A DNA stretch of 64,000 bases, from the NCBI GenBank assembly GCA_030762895.1, contig CM061067.1, positions 103,573,888-103,637,887 on the forward strand, written 5' to 3'. The DNA comes from Sophora flavescens (Eukaryota; Streptophyta; Magnoliopsida; Fabales; Fabaceae). Numbering within the stretch: the stretch's first letter is position 1; each line of letters starts with the position of its first letter. Shown here one piece after another: positions 46,501-57,409 of the stretch. Both the position numbers and the translations under genes were made by a program. The notes under the pieces are model-generated. The model was given only the letters and a program-made list of their open reading frames with translations. It ran no database searches and was not told the origin of the DNA.

Positions 46501-47966
46501 GGAGTAAGAATGACCTTTCGGTCTTGGTACATGAAAGAGAATTTATTTGAAAAGCCATCATGGGTGGCCTTCCTATCATATTGCCAAGACCTCCCAAGGC
46601 ACCACATCACAAAGCACGCTATTATGATACTTCCCAATTGAGAATGGAATCTCAACTTGCTTGTTCACAATCATTTCACCAACTTCAATAAGCCATTGAA
46701 GCCTATATGGCCGTGGATGTGGCTTAGTCACAAGATTTAATTTTGAAGCCATTCTAGCACTAGCAACATTAGCACAACTACCACCATCAATAATTAAAGA
46801 GCATACCTTCCCTTGGATCATGCATCTAGTATGGAAGATATTCTCCCTTTGGCTCTCATCATGCTCTTTGGCTTGGATTCCCAAAAGTATCCTCCCCATG
46901 AATAAGTCACCTTCCGGAATTACTTCTTCCTCACTTTCTTCTTCACTTGAGGCCTCGAATTGTGTGACCACTTCTCCATTTCTTGACACCATTGTCCTCT
47001 TTGTTGGACATTGGGATGCAATATGTCCATGGCCCAAGCATTTGAAACACTTCACATCACGGCTTCTATGAGTTGCTTCCAAAGGTTTCTTTCCTTGAGA
47101 TGTAGACACGGCCTCTTTGGAAAATGATGTGCCCTCCTTCTTTGGTTTGTCCTTCCAACTATAAGATGAAAATCTAGAAGAAGAAGAAGAAGAAGAAGAA
47201 GAAGAAGAAGGAAATTTGGACTTCCTCCTCTTGAGTTGTTGCTCCATCTTGATGGCTTGTTGGACCAAATCTTCAAGCTACACATAATGTTGAAGTTCCA
47301 CTATGTCTTGAATGTCTTGATTCAACCCATGTAAGAACTGAGACATAGTAGCCTCCCTATCTTCATTAATGTTGGACCTAAGCAAGGCCAACACCATCTC
47401 CTTGTGGTACTCATCAACACTTTTGGATCCTTGGGTCAATCTTCGCAATTTGTTGTGAAGGTCCCTATGGTAGTGATTTGGGACAAACCTCTTTCTCATG
47501 ACATGCTTCATTTCTTCCCAAGTCTCATTAGGCTCCTCCTCATATCTTCTTCTCTCTTTTTGCAATTGATCCCACCAAACAAGTGCACAGTCTTTGAATA
47601 CAAGAGCGGCTACCTTCACTTTCTTTCTTTCATTTTATGAGTTACAATTAAATACTTGCTCCATCTTCATCTCCTATTCCAGGTAGACTTCGGGATCATT
47701 CTTCTCGTGAAAAGTAGGAACTTGATCTCGACCCCTTCAATTCCTCTATCACGCCTCCTTCCTTTGCGCCCTCCTCCTCTATGTCTTTCACCTCCACTCT
47801 CATATCCACTTGATTCATCACGGTTTTGGAGGTTGGCAAGTTGTCTATCATAATTTGCACTCATTTGCTCCATTTGCCTTGTAAGGGCTTGAATTTGAGT
47901 AGCCATCCTAGCATGAATAGCTGCTCACCTTGGAGAAAGAGGTGGACTTTCTTCTTGGGTTGCCAT
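43358..47966 (-). pseudogene. gag-pol of gypsy element D (dead)
   Basis: Starts MATQEESPPLSP at 47966, with a TGA at codon 14 (from CGA). Gag core QLQKERRRYEEEPNETWEEMKHVMRKRFVP (47619-47278); zinc knuckle CFKCLGHGHIASQC; protease IIDGGSCANVAS (about 46790); a Lys/Glu-rich linker (46490-46330). Reverse transcriptase (46173-45595) has PKKDGTWRMCIDCRAVN and LDDLLDELHGA, but the active-site FDDI reads FYDI. RNase H has AYFIEKLSGAALNYPTYDKELYAL. Integrase has a zinc region, D (FPWIDLSMVFV), D (SDRDTKF) and a TAA in place of Gln just before TEVV. The frame ends in the LTR (GPMTRARTKK). At least five stops and several frameshifts are present. A poly-Ser run in gag comes from a GAA repeat. Confidence 0.9.
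47176..47210 (+). repeat. (GAA)n microsatellite inside gag of element D
   Basis: About eleven AGA/GAA triplets, coding for a poly-Ser tract on the minus strand. Confidence 0.85.
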
Positions 47967-48299
47967 CACTTAACACACAATATCAAAAGATTACAAGAAA
48001 TTATAAAATTCCTCACTACAGACCCTCACTTGTGCACACAAATGTATTTCACTCAAATTGGCTTTTCCACACAAGATGTAATTTTCACTCTTGCCTTTTT
48101 CCACTCAATTGTTCTCTTTTAGACCTTAGAGGAGTCAGACTCAATCCACACAAAAATTCAAAACCAAGTAACAAAGTTTCACAAAACTTATCAAAACAAA
48201 GGAAACAAAAGGAAAAGCTAGAAAAAGGAAAGTTTTGAGAATAATGAAAACAAGAAAGAAGGGAAACTCTTCAAGAACACAAATTTGCCCAAATAAGTT

Positions 48300-48450
48300 T
48301 TTTTTTCAATAATCGATTTTGGGCTCACTGACTTTTGAATAATCGATTATGACCCCTTTTTTTAAAAAAAAATATAGATTTTTGTAATCGATTTTGGGTT
48401 CATTGACTTTGGAATAATCGATTATTGGGTTGGAATAGTCGATTATGGCT
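48300..48450 (-). repeat. ATCGAT-containing repeats in the leader of element D
   Basis: Six copies of AATCGATT or the variant AGTCGATT lie within 150 bases, alternating with GGGYTCAYTGACTTT-like words. A two-part unit (ATAATCGATT...GGGCTCACTGACTTTTGA) repeats at 48310, 48345, 48390 and 48413. It lies between the primer site and the gag start, i.e. in the untranslated leader. Confidence 0.7.
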
Positions 48451-48660
48451 TCTTCTTTTTTAATACTTTGATGAAGAGAAACACACTTGCAAACTTGTTT
48501 TGGGGCAATAACAACAACCACGAAAATTCCCTTCAAAAAACAGAATCAAAATAGTATTTTTTTTTTTTGGTTTTGGGTTTTGGGTAGAAAAGAAGAAAGG
48601 TAGAAGATGAAGAACAAAAATGAAAAGTGAAGACCAAAAACTCAAAATTCAACCAAACCT

Positions 48661-48676
48661 GAGCTTTAATGCCACT
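48661..48676 (-). other. degenerate primer-binding site of element D
   Basis: The element strand reads AAGTGGCATTAAAGCTC next to the LTR end. It resembles the initiator-Met site TGGTATCAGAGC with three changes, so it is a decayed or variant site. Confidence 0.5.
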
Positions 48677-49961
48677 TGATGACAACCAAATGGATAGGTT
48701 GCCTATTTGATGATCTTAGGTTGAATTTTCCAATTACAAAAACCAAGTTAGAGTTGTGTTGTAAATTAAAAGGAAGGAAAGTAAGAAAATGGATGAAGGT
48801 AAGAGATGGATGGCGCCACAAACTATGGAGTTTGATATTCCAATGAAGTTCGCCACAAGAATCTTGGATTCTTGATAAGAACAAGATGGTTCAACTAAGA
48901 ACCAAAGAGAAACAATATTTCTCACAAATGGATTTCCATCCAAATTCAACATCCAAGTTATTATTTCATATGTTGTAGGCGTGTTACATATACTTGTGGC
49001 TGCCAACTTTTGGCTTCCAAAAAGATACCATAACACTCACATAACTAGCCTAATCATTCCACTAAATGACTCACTTAATCATCTTTAACTCAGCCACTAA
49101 ATGGTGACCTATTACTTTCTCTCTCTATCATTATGTGGCTTCTACACTTACTTCTCACATTAAGGCTATGTTTGAGAGTTTTGAAGAGGATGGAGTGGAA
49201 TGGTTAGTAATGGAGTGGTTTAGAGTGGAGTGGTAAAAATATACCACTCGATTGTTTAGGAATTTTAATGAGACATCACACTCTATTGTTTGGAAGTTAC
49301 AATGGTAAGTAATAGAGTGGAGTGGATTACAAATTTTATTTCCAATACTACCCTTTTTTATTTTTTATAACAATGTTTACCAATTTTCTAAACAAATAAG
49401 AAAACTTATCTACTATAAGCTACGTCCATGACCATGCTATCTTCCAAACTAAACCATTGTTCAATGCATTTTAGAATACACAAAGCTATTCCTCAAATAA
49501 CCTGGAAAAACAAAAGTGCAAAACAGAATCAGAAATTGCACAACATTATATGAATATGATAGAGTAGCATTTTTCATATTTTACATTTTCTACAAGTATT
49601 GCCAAACTAAGGCATTATGTAGTGTAAAAATCAATTGCAACAAGCACACCATACCACCTGCTTCTCAACTCACGGGCAGAGCAGACATGAGGCAATCCAC
49701 ATGAATTGATTGTTGCATGACAAATCTTATCATATATATTCATGTGAATTAATTTAACTGAGAAGTAAAACAATAACAATTAACAAAAAAAAAAGTATGT
49801 TGTTCACAATACAACATATACCATACTCCATGACATATTTACTGGTGAGTCCGAAATAAAATATCCTTGAAGGAGACAAAAGTAGGTTGTTCACAATCTA
49901 AAACAAAAGTAAAAATAACATATTCCTTTCAAACTAAGTTGCTCAAAAACTATTTGTTTGG

Positions 49962-50988
49962 TTAGAACCCATTGTTAGCCATTAGAAATTGTAGTAACTC
50001 CTTGCACTCATTAGGTGGACATCCTTTCAAAGCTCTTTTGGGCATCACCATTGCAAATCAAAAAATAATATGCACTGTGAAACATGTTGTTGCCAATACC
50101 TAGATCTTTCAAAAGGGTGCAAACTTCATCCTCTAACATAGGACGAGCTTGATTGCACTTGACCAATTCAGCTGTATTCTTTGAAAATGCTTCCACCATG
50201 TTATCCAATGACTTAGAAAACATTGCCAAGGCCTCGTCTCCTGAATTAAAATTTTCTTTTCTTACTTGTAACTGGAGTTGCATCTGATCGTGATCCTGGA
50301 GAATGATCCAAGTTTTGTTGATCCTCATTGACTGCATCAAATTTTTTCAAGATAACTTCATTGTTGGACATTAATCTATCAATCTCATCTATTGAATCAA
50401 CTCCCAATCTAGCTCCTCTTTGTCTCATTTCAGTTGCAGTCTTAGCATGCTCTCCCGTTGCTCTATCTTGTCCATAAAGTGCAACTATTTTTTCATAAAA
50501 TGGCATAGGTTTGTTTCACCACTCTGCAGCTTCGGGTTTTGCCTGAAAATACACATAAAAAGTTTAAAAATTATTTAGGATTTATATGTAATTAAAAAAA
50601 CCAAAAAAAGAAGAAAGAATTGGTAAGTAACATATACCTCAATTAACTTGTTCCACACTTCTGGTTCTGCCTCCCACATATTTGTAACTGAATTCCAACC
50701 AAAGCCACTAAGGCCACTCTTAAACAAATCATAACAAGGTGTGAACTTGTTCTTTAAATTTTTAATGTGGTCTTTTACTTTTTGTTTTTCAATTTTGTTA
50801 TTCTTTTCTGGAAAGCTTTGTTTGAGCTCTATCACAATATTATCAAGTGCACTTGATGTGAAGGTTCCACCTACTCTATTGCCTAAGTTTTGCTGATGGA
50901 TATACGCATCAAGAAGACATTCATCCATAGCATATGTCCAAAAGCATTTTTCAGATGATGGTACCGCCGGTTCCTTTCGTTTTGGCAT
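49962..50988 (-). pseudogene. PIF/Harbinger Myb/SANT-like ORF1
   Basis: Exon 1 (50988-50638) begins MPKRKEPAVPSSEKCFWTY and holds a Myb/SANT-like DNA-binding region (LDAYIHQQNLGNRVGGTFTSSALDNIV ... GFGWNSVTNMWEAEPEVWNKLIE). It ends at GAG followed by GTATATG. Exon 2 (from 50542, after TTTTCAG) continues in phase with AKPEAAEW, then a TGA in place of an Arg codon, then GQDRATGEHAKTA. Two frame changes follow, and the original end NECKELLQFLMANNGF stops at 49962. In active elements this protein helps nuclear import or binding of the transposase to element ends. Here it is broken. Confidence 0.8.
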
Positions 50989-51151
50989 GTCTAAATTCAA
51001 ATAAAAGGAATATATACATATCAAAGCAGTACATTAAAAAAATATCATATTCCACGTATCTAGAAATTTAAATGGGTCTCAAAATATGCAAAATCAACAC
51101 AATACAAAATAAAACATTTAATACATCATGTCAAATAAGCATAAAAATAGA

Positions 51152-52501
51152 TCAATGTATGTAGTCATGCCACATAGCAGCTGCAATGGAATCTCTAATT
51201 AACTCTCCTCCAGTGGCTTCCTCATTATCATCTCTACCATGTTCCCGTTCTTGTTCATAATTTCCATTTGCAAGCTCATGATCCACCTCAGCTATATTCT
51301 CATCAGGATCCACGCCCATCAAGTAATTATGCAAGATGCAACAAGCTACGACAATTTGCTTTTGGGTATTAATACCATATGTTGGTTCAGTTGTACTTTG
51401 AAGGATGCGAAACTGTTTTTTTCAAAACACCAAATGCTCTTTCTATTGCGTTTCGTAAAGATGAATGGCGATGATTGAATAGTTCACGAGGATTAATTGG
51501 TGGTGGATTTCTTGAGTACTCCTTTAAATGGTATCGTTATCCTCTGTAAGGTGTAATGAGTCCACCTCTTAGCACGAACCCAGCATCCAAAAGATAATAC
51601 TTTCCTAATAAAAAACATGACTTTGTTAAATAGGTTATACCTTACCTAAGTACTTAAACTAAATTTTTTATCCATTCATACCTTCAGGAATTTTTAGAGG
51701 ATATCGACGATTCAATGCATTTTTTAGAATTCTTGAATCAGATGTTGTTTCTCCCCACCCAGGCAACACATTGGTGAATTTCAAATCAAATGAACATGTA
51801 GCCAAGATGTTTTGGGTTGGATATTCTTTCCTACCACGATACCTAGGGGCATCTGAACTGGAGACTTTCACACGCACATGTGTTCCATCAATTGCTCCAA
51901 TACAATTCTGACATTAAATTATATTGTCAATAAATCTTATATTAAAAATATACTAGTTAACAATGAATTTGGAAATTATATTCACCTTAAAATATGGGTA
52001 GAACCTTGTGTTGTTGGTTATCTCCGGAGGAACTTCTGACCCATCGGGTTGTCTCATATATATCGCCTCTAATTCTATTAAACCTCTTAACACACTATGA
52101 AAATGACGGCTGATAGTCTCATTAGACCGCCTAAAGAAGAAAGACATTGCACGACTCTTTACATTGTGGCCTATAATATAAAGAAACTTAGCAACTTGTT
52201 CTTCAACCGTTGTTTGCTGTGTTGGTCGAAGACCACTATGCTCTTGTAATATGGAACACGAGTTTAAGAACGTTCTAGGGCCCATGCGAATTATATCTCG
52301 ACATCTTTCACTACCAATGATTTGTTTCATTAACTCATCTCTTACCCTTTCTCTTTGTTCTCTTATTCCATGACAATTTTTTTGTCTAGAATTTCTTCGT
52401 ACCACCTTCCACATAGCTATAAAACACACAAGTTGTATGACAGCCATACGAAACATATGTTGTAATAAGACAAAGGTACGTCTTATATCTTCATCAGTCA
52501 T
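51152..52501 (-). pseudogene. PIF/Harbinger transposase (DDE_Tnp_4)
   Basis: Exon 1 (52501-51986) has the helix-turn-helix-like TVEEQVAKFLYIIGHNVKSRAMSFFFRRSNETISRHFH. An intron (51985-51908, GT..AG) is followed by exon 2 (51907-51682) with NCIGAIDGTHV (first catalytic D) and GWGETTSDSRIL (second D). A second intron (51681-51605) leads to exon 3 with YYLLDAGFVLRGG and NAIERAFGVLKK (catalytic E). The catalytic triad is intact, but exon 3 has a TAA right after TPYRG near 51550, then frame changes. The normal C-terminus RDSIAAAMWHDYIH remains at 51152. It would have cut and pasted the element. Confidence 0.88.
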
Positions 52502-53798
52502 CTATAAGTGAAATAAAAATAGTAACTTAAAAACATATTTTTTATAATTTTAAATAAAAAGAATTGAATGTAAATTATATATAATATTTAATAGTACCAT
52601 ATAACAAGTTTTGAGATTGAGATTACACACTGCCGAAAAAAAGTCTTGAGTGGAAGTCAACAAGGAAAAATAATAGAGGCCAACAGTGGATAACAACAAT
52701 AATGTGAACAGTGACAAAATTTATAAGGATTGGGAAATTTAACAATTGTACAACAATTTATTTATTTTTAATTTTTTTTCGAAAGCAAATAACTTCAAAG
52801 CAAACAATCCTCTCAAAATCACAAACAAAATCCTACTGCCGCAAACTACTAGAAACTGCAGTACAAGGAAACCATCTAAGTTCACAAGAAAATTGTACAA
52901 CAATTTATATTGCCAGGGAATGAAATTAAAGAATGATCGTACAATAGCATGATGAAATACAAAAATAGTGCAGTGAACTTTTGAAGAGAGAAGACATATA
53001 TGTACCTTGCAAAAAGTGAACTAGTTGGAGAGAGGCTTTAGCAGAGGCAACGTGAAAGAGAAAGGAGGAGACGTCTGGTGAGAATAGGAGAGTGAGGGAG
53101 AATCCAAAAGGTTTTGTTTTATTTATTAGAAGGGTTAAAATTGTAAATTTATTTTAAAAGTAAAAAAGAGGGAATTGTTTCCTCCCAAACCCCCCAAATT
53201 GAAGGGTATGGAAAATTGAAGTTTTGCATGGTTTGGAGTGATTTAACAACTTATTTCCAATCATTTCACTCCATTGTTTAAAAATCTCACAAACAATGGG
53301 TCAAGGCATCCTTACCATCCCACCCCATTACAAACCGTCATATCATCCCAAACATACCCTAAAAGTGTAACCCCATACTCACATAAAACATTAACATAAC
53401 TAATATGAGTTTCTTTAGGCATGCAAGCCAAAGATTCCCTCCCAACTAAGACGCACTCGTGTACATCATGGAAGGAAGTGGGTTTGACCCAAAAACAATA
53501 CTTAGTAATTGGACACACTCACATAACCCATTACACTTATTGAATTTTAAAGAAAATAACTATTTGAGCCTTCTCTTCTTAGTGCACGCCCCACTCTTCA
53601 TGGATCCTCTAACTGGATGAGATAAGTTACCAACTTGGGCTCCATGTCTTCATGACTTACACTGGACATGCTTCCATTAAAAGAACCACCATTTGAATTA
53701 GAGTATGTTGGGCCTTTTTGGTTCTAGCTCTTATCATGAACCCATCAAATCCTTGAATAGCTTCTTGATCCATGATGGTCTCCATTAGACTCATATCA

Positions 53799-54028
53799 AC
53801 TGTATACAACATGCTTGATGAAAAGCCTCAGTAACCAAATGGGTCTATACGAGTTCCACGGTTCTTCTTCTGTATTGCACTGTTATTTGAAAATCCATGA
53901 TAAGTTAATTTGAGTTTGTGCTTCTAGGGCTGTTAGTGATGTTTGATTCTCAGTGTTCCAATGCTCAAATTAATTTTGAGATCCATGCTAACTTGAATTG
54001 TTTCGACTCACAATACTAATGAGTTATA
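53799..54028 (+). other. flank between gypsy element D and the Helitron
   Basis: 230 bases of apparently unique DNA. It may be intron or UTR of the gene whose candidate first exon lies at 42267. No coding frame can be supported. Confidence 0.3.
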
Positions 54029-54495
54029 CCAGTATTTTTCACCCGTGCGATGCACGGGTCATCAATTACTATTATTATTGATAGCATTATTATCATTAAT
54101 AACCTGAATTATGTCTCTATATGTACAAAACTTTTTTTTTTCTTTATCCTAAATTAAGTCCACTATGGCAAACATTTTCTTGACTTATTTCACACATTGC
54201 TTTCAATATTTCCTTCCCACCCATAATGACGGTATTCATTCATCTCCAAGGCTTTTTTATTTATAGACAGAAGTGATCAGCAAAAACATTCAAACAATTT
54301 TATCTATAATTTGAGTGCAAAGAATTGAATATTATTTTTATTTTAGAATGATATTACAATACGTAATGTAACACTATGTGTTAAGTGTTCATCTTCGATT
54401 ATTACTAATGATCAACTAATCCTCTTAAATCATGTGGTGCTGACACGTGTCACTTTATTAGAAAATCATCAATTCCCCTTATTAATTAGTATAGA
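54029..54495 (-). mobile_element. possible minimal Helitron unit (467 bp)
   Basis: The same 3' end combined with the nearest internal 5' terminus, TCTATACTAATTAATAAGGGGA, ending at 54495 and followed by T, makes a compact Helitron. The 70 or so bases before the terminus are repeated before the second internal terminus at 54765. Confidence 0.5.
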
Positions 54496-55135
54496 TATAG
54501 ATTTATTATTTAAAATAGAAAAAACAAAGGCAATGATGTAGAAAAAAATAGATTCAAAAATATGAATAACCCTACCTCTATTTATGTCAATTAAGAGATT
54601 GTCGTGTTTGACTCCCAAAACATTGTACCTTTACCGGTTTGTAAATATTTTAAAACAAGAAAAATATAAATTTAGAAAATAAAAAAAAAAATTCATCACT
54701 TGACATGTGGCTTGCACCATCGTGCTACAATAAAATCAGTATTTCCCCTTATTAATTAGTATAGATATAGATTTAGTACTTAAAATAGAAAAAACATAGG
54801 GAATGATATAGAAAAAAATAAAAAAAATATGAAAAGCACTGTCTCTATCTATGTCAGTACAGATATTAGAAAAATAAAAAAGTAAATTAGAAAAAATAAT
54901 AATTTGAAAAAAAATAGAAAAGTATATAAATAAATTAGAAAAGTATATAAAAAATATTTTTTAAAAATATGAAAATAATAATTAGAAAAAAATATTCAAA
55001 AAAAATTAGAACAAAAATTTAGTTAGAAAACAATTTTTTTTAAAAAATCAATTATAAAAATAAACATTTTAAAAAAGGTAAATTAGAAAAAAAACTAATT
55101 CGGGAAAAACAATTTTTAAAAAATTATTATAAAGA

Positions 55136-57185
55136 ATATATATTTAAAAAATAAATAAATAAATTTAAATAATTCATCAGTTGACAACTCTTTCTACTGT
55201 TACAGGAACGGTAGAAGAAAAATTGTTAATTGATAAAATGATATACATATTGAATACTAAAATATATATAAATATTAAAATATAGTAATTGGTTCGGTTC
55301 AAAAACAACCGAATTAATGAACATTGAGTTTGGTTCAATTCGGAGCCATAAAAAAACATTTTTTTTAAAAATATTATAAAGAATATATGTTGAAAAAATA
55401 AATAAATTTAAATAATCCAAAATAATCCACCAGTTGACAACTTCTTCTATTGTTACAGAAACAATAGAAGAAACGTTGTTAATTGATAAAGTGATATACA
55501 TATTGAATATTAAAATATATATAAATATTAAAATATAGTAATTGGTTCGGTTCCAAAATAACCAAATTGATGATCATTAGGTTTGGTTCAATTCGGAGTC
55601 GTGCACCAAAAAGAAAAAAAGAACCAATTTAATTGATTGTTTCGGATTTTCAAATTCATCTAATTATTGGTTCGAGTCTTATGATTCTAAACTTTTTCGA
55701 AAAACACGGTAGTTTTGCTACCTTTCCTGGCTAAAAATATTTAAAAACAAAAAAAAAATTAGAAACTTAAAAAAGTTAATAACAATATCCGAACCAATTA
55801 AAATTGATTTGGTTTAATTCGATTCAAATCAGAAAATATTAAAAATATATATATATATATATAATATAAAATATTAAATTTTAAACTATTAAATTATATA
55901 TACATTAAAATGTAAGTAAATAAAAATTAAAACATGAAGAACACAACAACTCTACTTTTACTGTTTGTCAATTTATTATTGGTTGACACTGTAAAAAAGA
56001 CTTTACACTGTCAGTTTATACAAATAAATTTTTAAAAAAAGTATTAGGAAAAAAAATTATTAGGAAAACAATTTAAAAAATTAAGGAAAACGTAAATTTT
56101 TTTTTATAAATAATAAAAAATATTAATTATAAAAAATATTTTAAAAGGAAAAAGAAATAAGTAAATTAGAAAAAAATTAAACGAAAAATAATTTATGAAA
56201 AACATATTTTAAAAAAATAGAAAAATAAAATTAATTATTAAAAATATATATTTAAAAAAATGGGAAAAATATATTTAAAAAATTATAAAAAAAGGTAAAT
56301 TAGGAAAAACAAAATTAGAAAAAAGTATATAAAAAATATTTAAAAAATCAGGAAAATAATAATTAGAAAATTTTTTTTAAAAAACATTAGAAAAATAAAA
56401 TTAAATAAAAAACAAAAATATTTAAAAAATCTATTATAAAATAAACATTTAAAAAAAGTAAATTAGAAAAAAACTAATTCGGGTAAAAAATAATTTTTTT
56501 TTAAAAATATTATAAAGAATATATGTTTAAAAAATAAATAAATAAATTTAAATAATCCAAAATAATCCACCGGTTGACAACTCCTTCTACTGTTACAGGA
56601 ACAATAGAAGAGAATTTGTTAATTGATAAATTGACTTACATATTGAATATTAAAATATATATAAATATTAAAATATAGTAATTGGTTCGGTTCCAAAATA
56701 ACCTAATTAATGACCATTGTGTTTGGTTCAATTCGGAGCCGTGCATAAAAAAGAAAAAAAACGAACCAATTTAATTGGTTGGTTCGGATTTTCAAATTCA
56801 TCGAATTATTTGTTCGAGTCTTACGACTCTAAACTTTTTCGAAGGACATGGTAGCTTTGCTACCTTTTCTGGCTAAAAATATTTAAAAACAAAAAAAAAT
56901 TATAAACTTTAAAAAGTCAATAACAATATCCGAACCAATTAAAATTGGTTTGGTTTGATTCGGTTCGAACCGAAAAATTAAATATAAATAAAAAACATAA
57001 AATTATATATACATTAAAATATAAGTATGTAAAAATTAAAATATCAAGAACATGACAACTCTACTTTTACTGTTTGCTAATTTGTGGTTGGTTGACAGTG
57101 TAAAAAAATTTACACTCTTAGTATATACAAATAAATTCAAAAAAAAGTATTAGCAAAAAATAATTATTAGGAAAAAAATAAAAAA
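55136..57185 (+). repeat. direct repeats of about 680 bp inside the Helitron
   Basis: Blocks at about 55379-56060 and 56514-57185 share the order GTTGACAACTYCTTCTAYTGTTACAG, TAGTAATTGGTTCGGTTC, GGTAGYTTTGCTACCTTTYCTGG, ACAACTCTACTTTTACTG and TTTACACTSTYAG. A third, shorter copy of the first 215 bases lies at 55136-55352. Spacers are A-rich and low-complexity. Confidence 0.75.
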
Positions 57186-57409
57186 AATATAGGAAAACTT
57201 AAAAAAAATATAAAAACTAAAAAAACATTAAAAAAATTTAAAATATAAAAAAATAAACTTAAAAAAAAAGTAAAGTTTTTTTTTAAAAAAATAGTGAACA
57301 AAGAAAAAATTAAAAAAAATAATTTAAAAAAAACAAAAAACAAAAAATCATAATATTGATATGTGTATGTATAATAAAATTGTCTATCCAAGTTTTCTAT
57401 TAGTATAGA

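Larger units (their letters stand above)
49164..53359 (-). mobile_element. PIF/Harbinger DNA transposon, 4,196 bp
   Basis: Inserted in the element D LTR with a TAA target duplication (49161-49163 and 53360-53362). The uninterrupted 3' LTR shows a single TAA, confirming the ends. The terminal inverted repeats read GGCTATGTTTGAGA on the left and GGGTATGTTTGGGA from the right. It carries two minus-strand genes, as usual for PIF/Harbinger: a DDE transposase (52501-51152) and a Myb/SANT-like protein (50988-49962). Both are mutated, so this copy is not autonomous now. Confidence 0.92.
42633..53798 (-). mobile_element. gypsy element D (chromovirus-like, CRM-type features), inactive, carrying a PIF transposon
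   Basis: Minus-strand element of 11,166 bp including the 4.2-kb PIF insertion. The 5' LTR is 48677-53798 (interrupted), the internal region 43560-48676 and the 3' LTR 42633-43559. LTR ends on the element strand are TGATATGAGCC and TTGTCATCA. Flanks ACTGC (42628-42632) and ACTGT (53799-53803) are an imperfect 5-bp duplication. The coding frame continues through the PPT into the 3' LTR and ends with a GGPMTRARTKKAQQAL segment, a layout known from CRM-like chromoviruses. No canonical chromodomain is visible. A solo LTR of this family lies at 31411. Confidence 0.85.
48677..53798 (-). mobile_element. 5' LTR of gypsy element D, split by a PIF transposon
   Basis: LTR parts 48677-49163 and 53363-53798 total about 923 bp, matching the 927-bp 3' LTR. 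The join point CACATTA/AAGTGTAACC is intact in the 3' LTR at about 43105. Confidence 0.85.
54029..57409 (-). mobile_element. Helitron (non-autonomous), 3.4 kb, minus strand
   Basis: On the minus strand the element starts TCTATACTAATAG at 57409. It ends with hairpin CCCGTGCATCGCACGGG (54058-54042), then GTGAAAAATACTGG at 54029. That gives the 5' TC, the subterminal hairpin about 12 bases from the end, and a CTRR-type 3' end. It lies between an A (54028) and a T (57410), the Helitron target. No RepHel gene is present. Two more 5'-terminus-like sequences of the same orientation (TCTATACTAATTAATAAGGGGA) lie inside, at 54495 and 54765. The interior is extremely A-rich. Confidence 0.8.

Noticed and set aside
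48306..48536. Repeat protein frame with IIDYSK-type units
   Set aside because: It comes from the ATCGAT repeats in a retrotransposon leader. No start context, no homologue recognised and no frame conservation.
54767..57400. Lys/Asn- or Phe-rich open frames in the A-rich region
   Set aside because: They follow from A-run composition on one strand. No domain, and the frames are not shared between the repeat copies.
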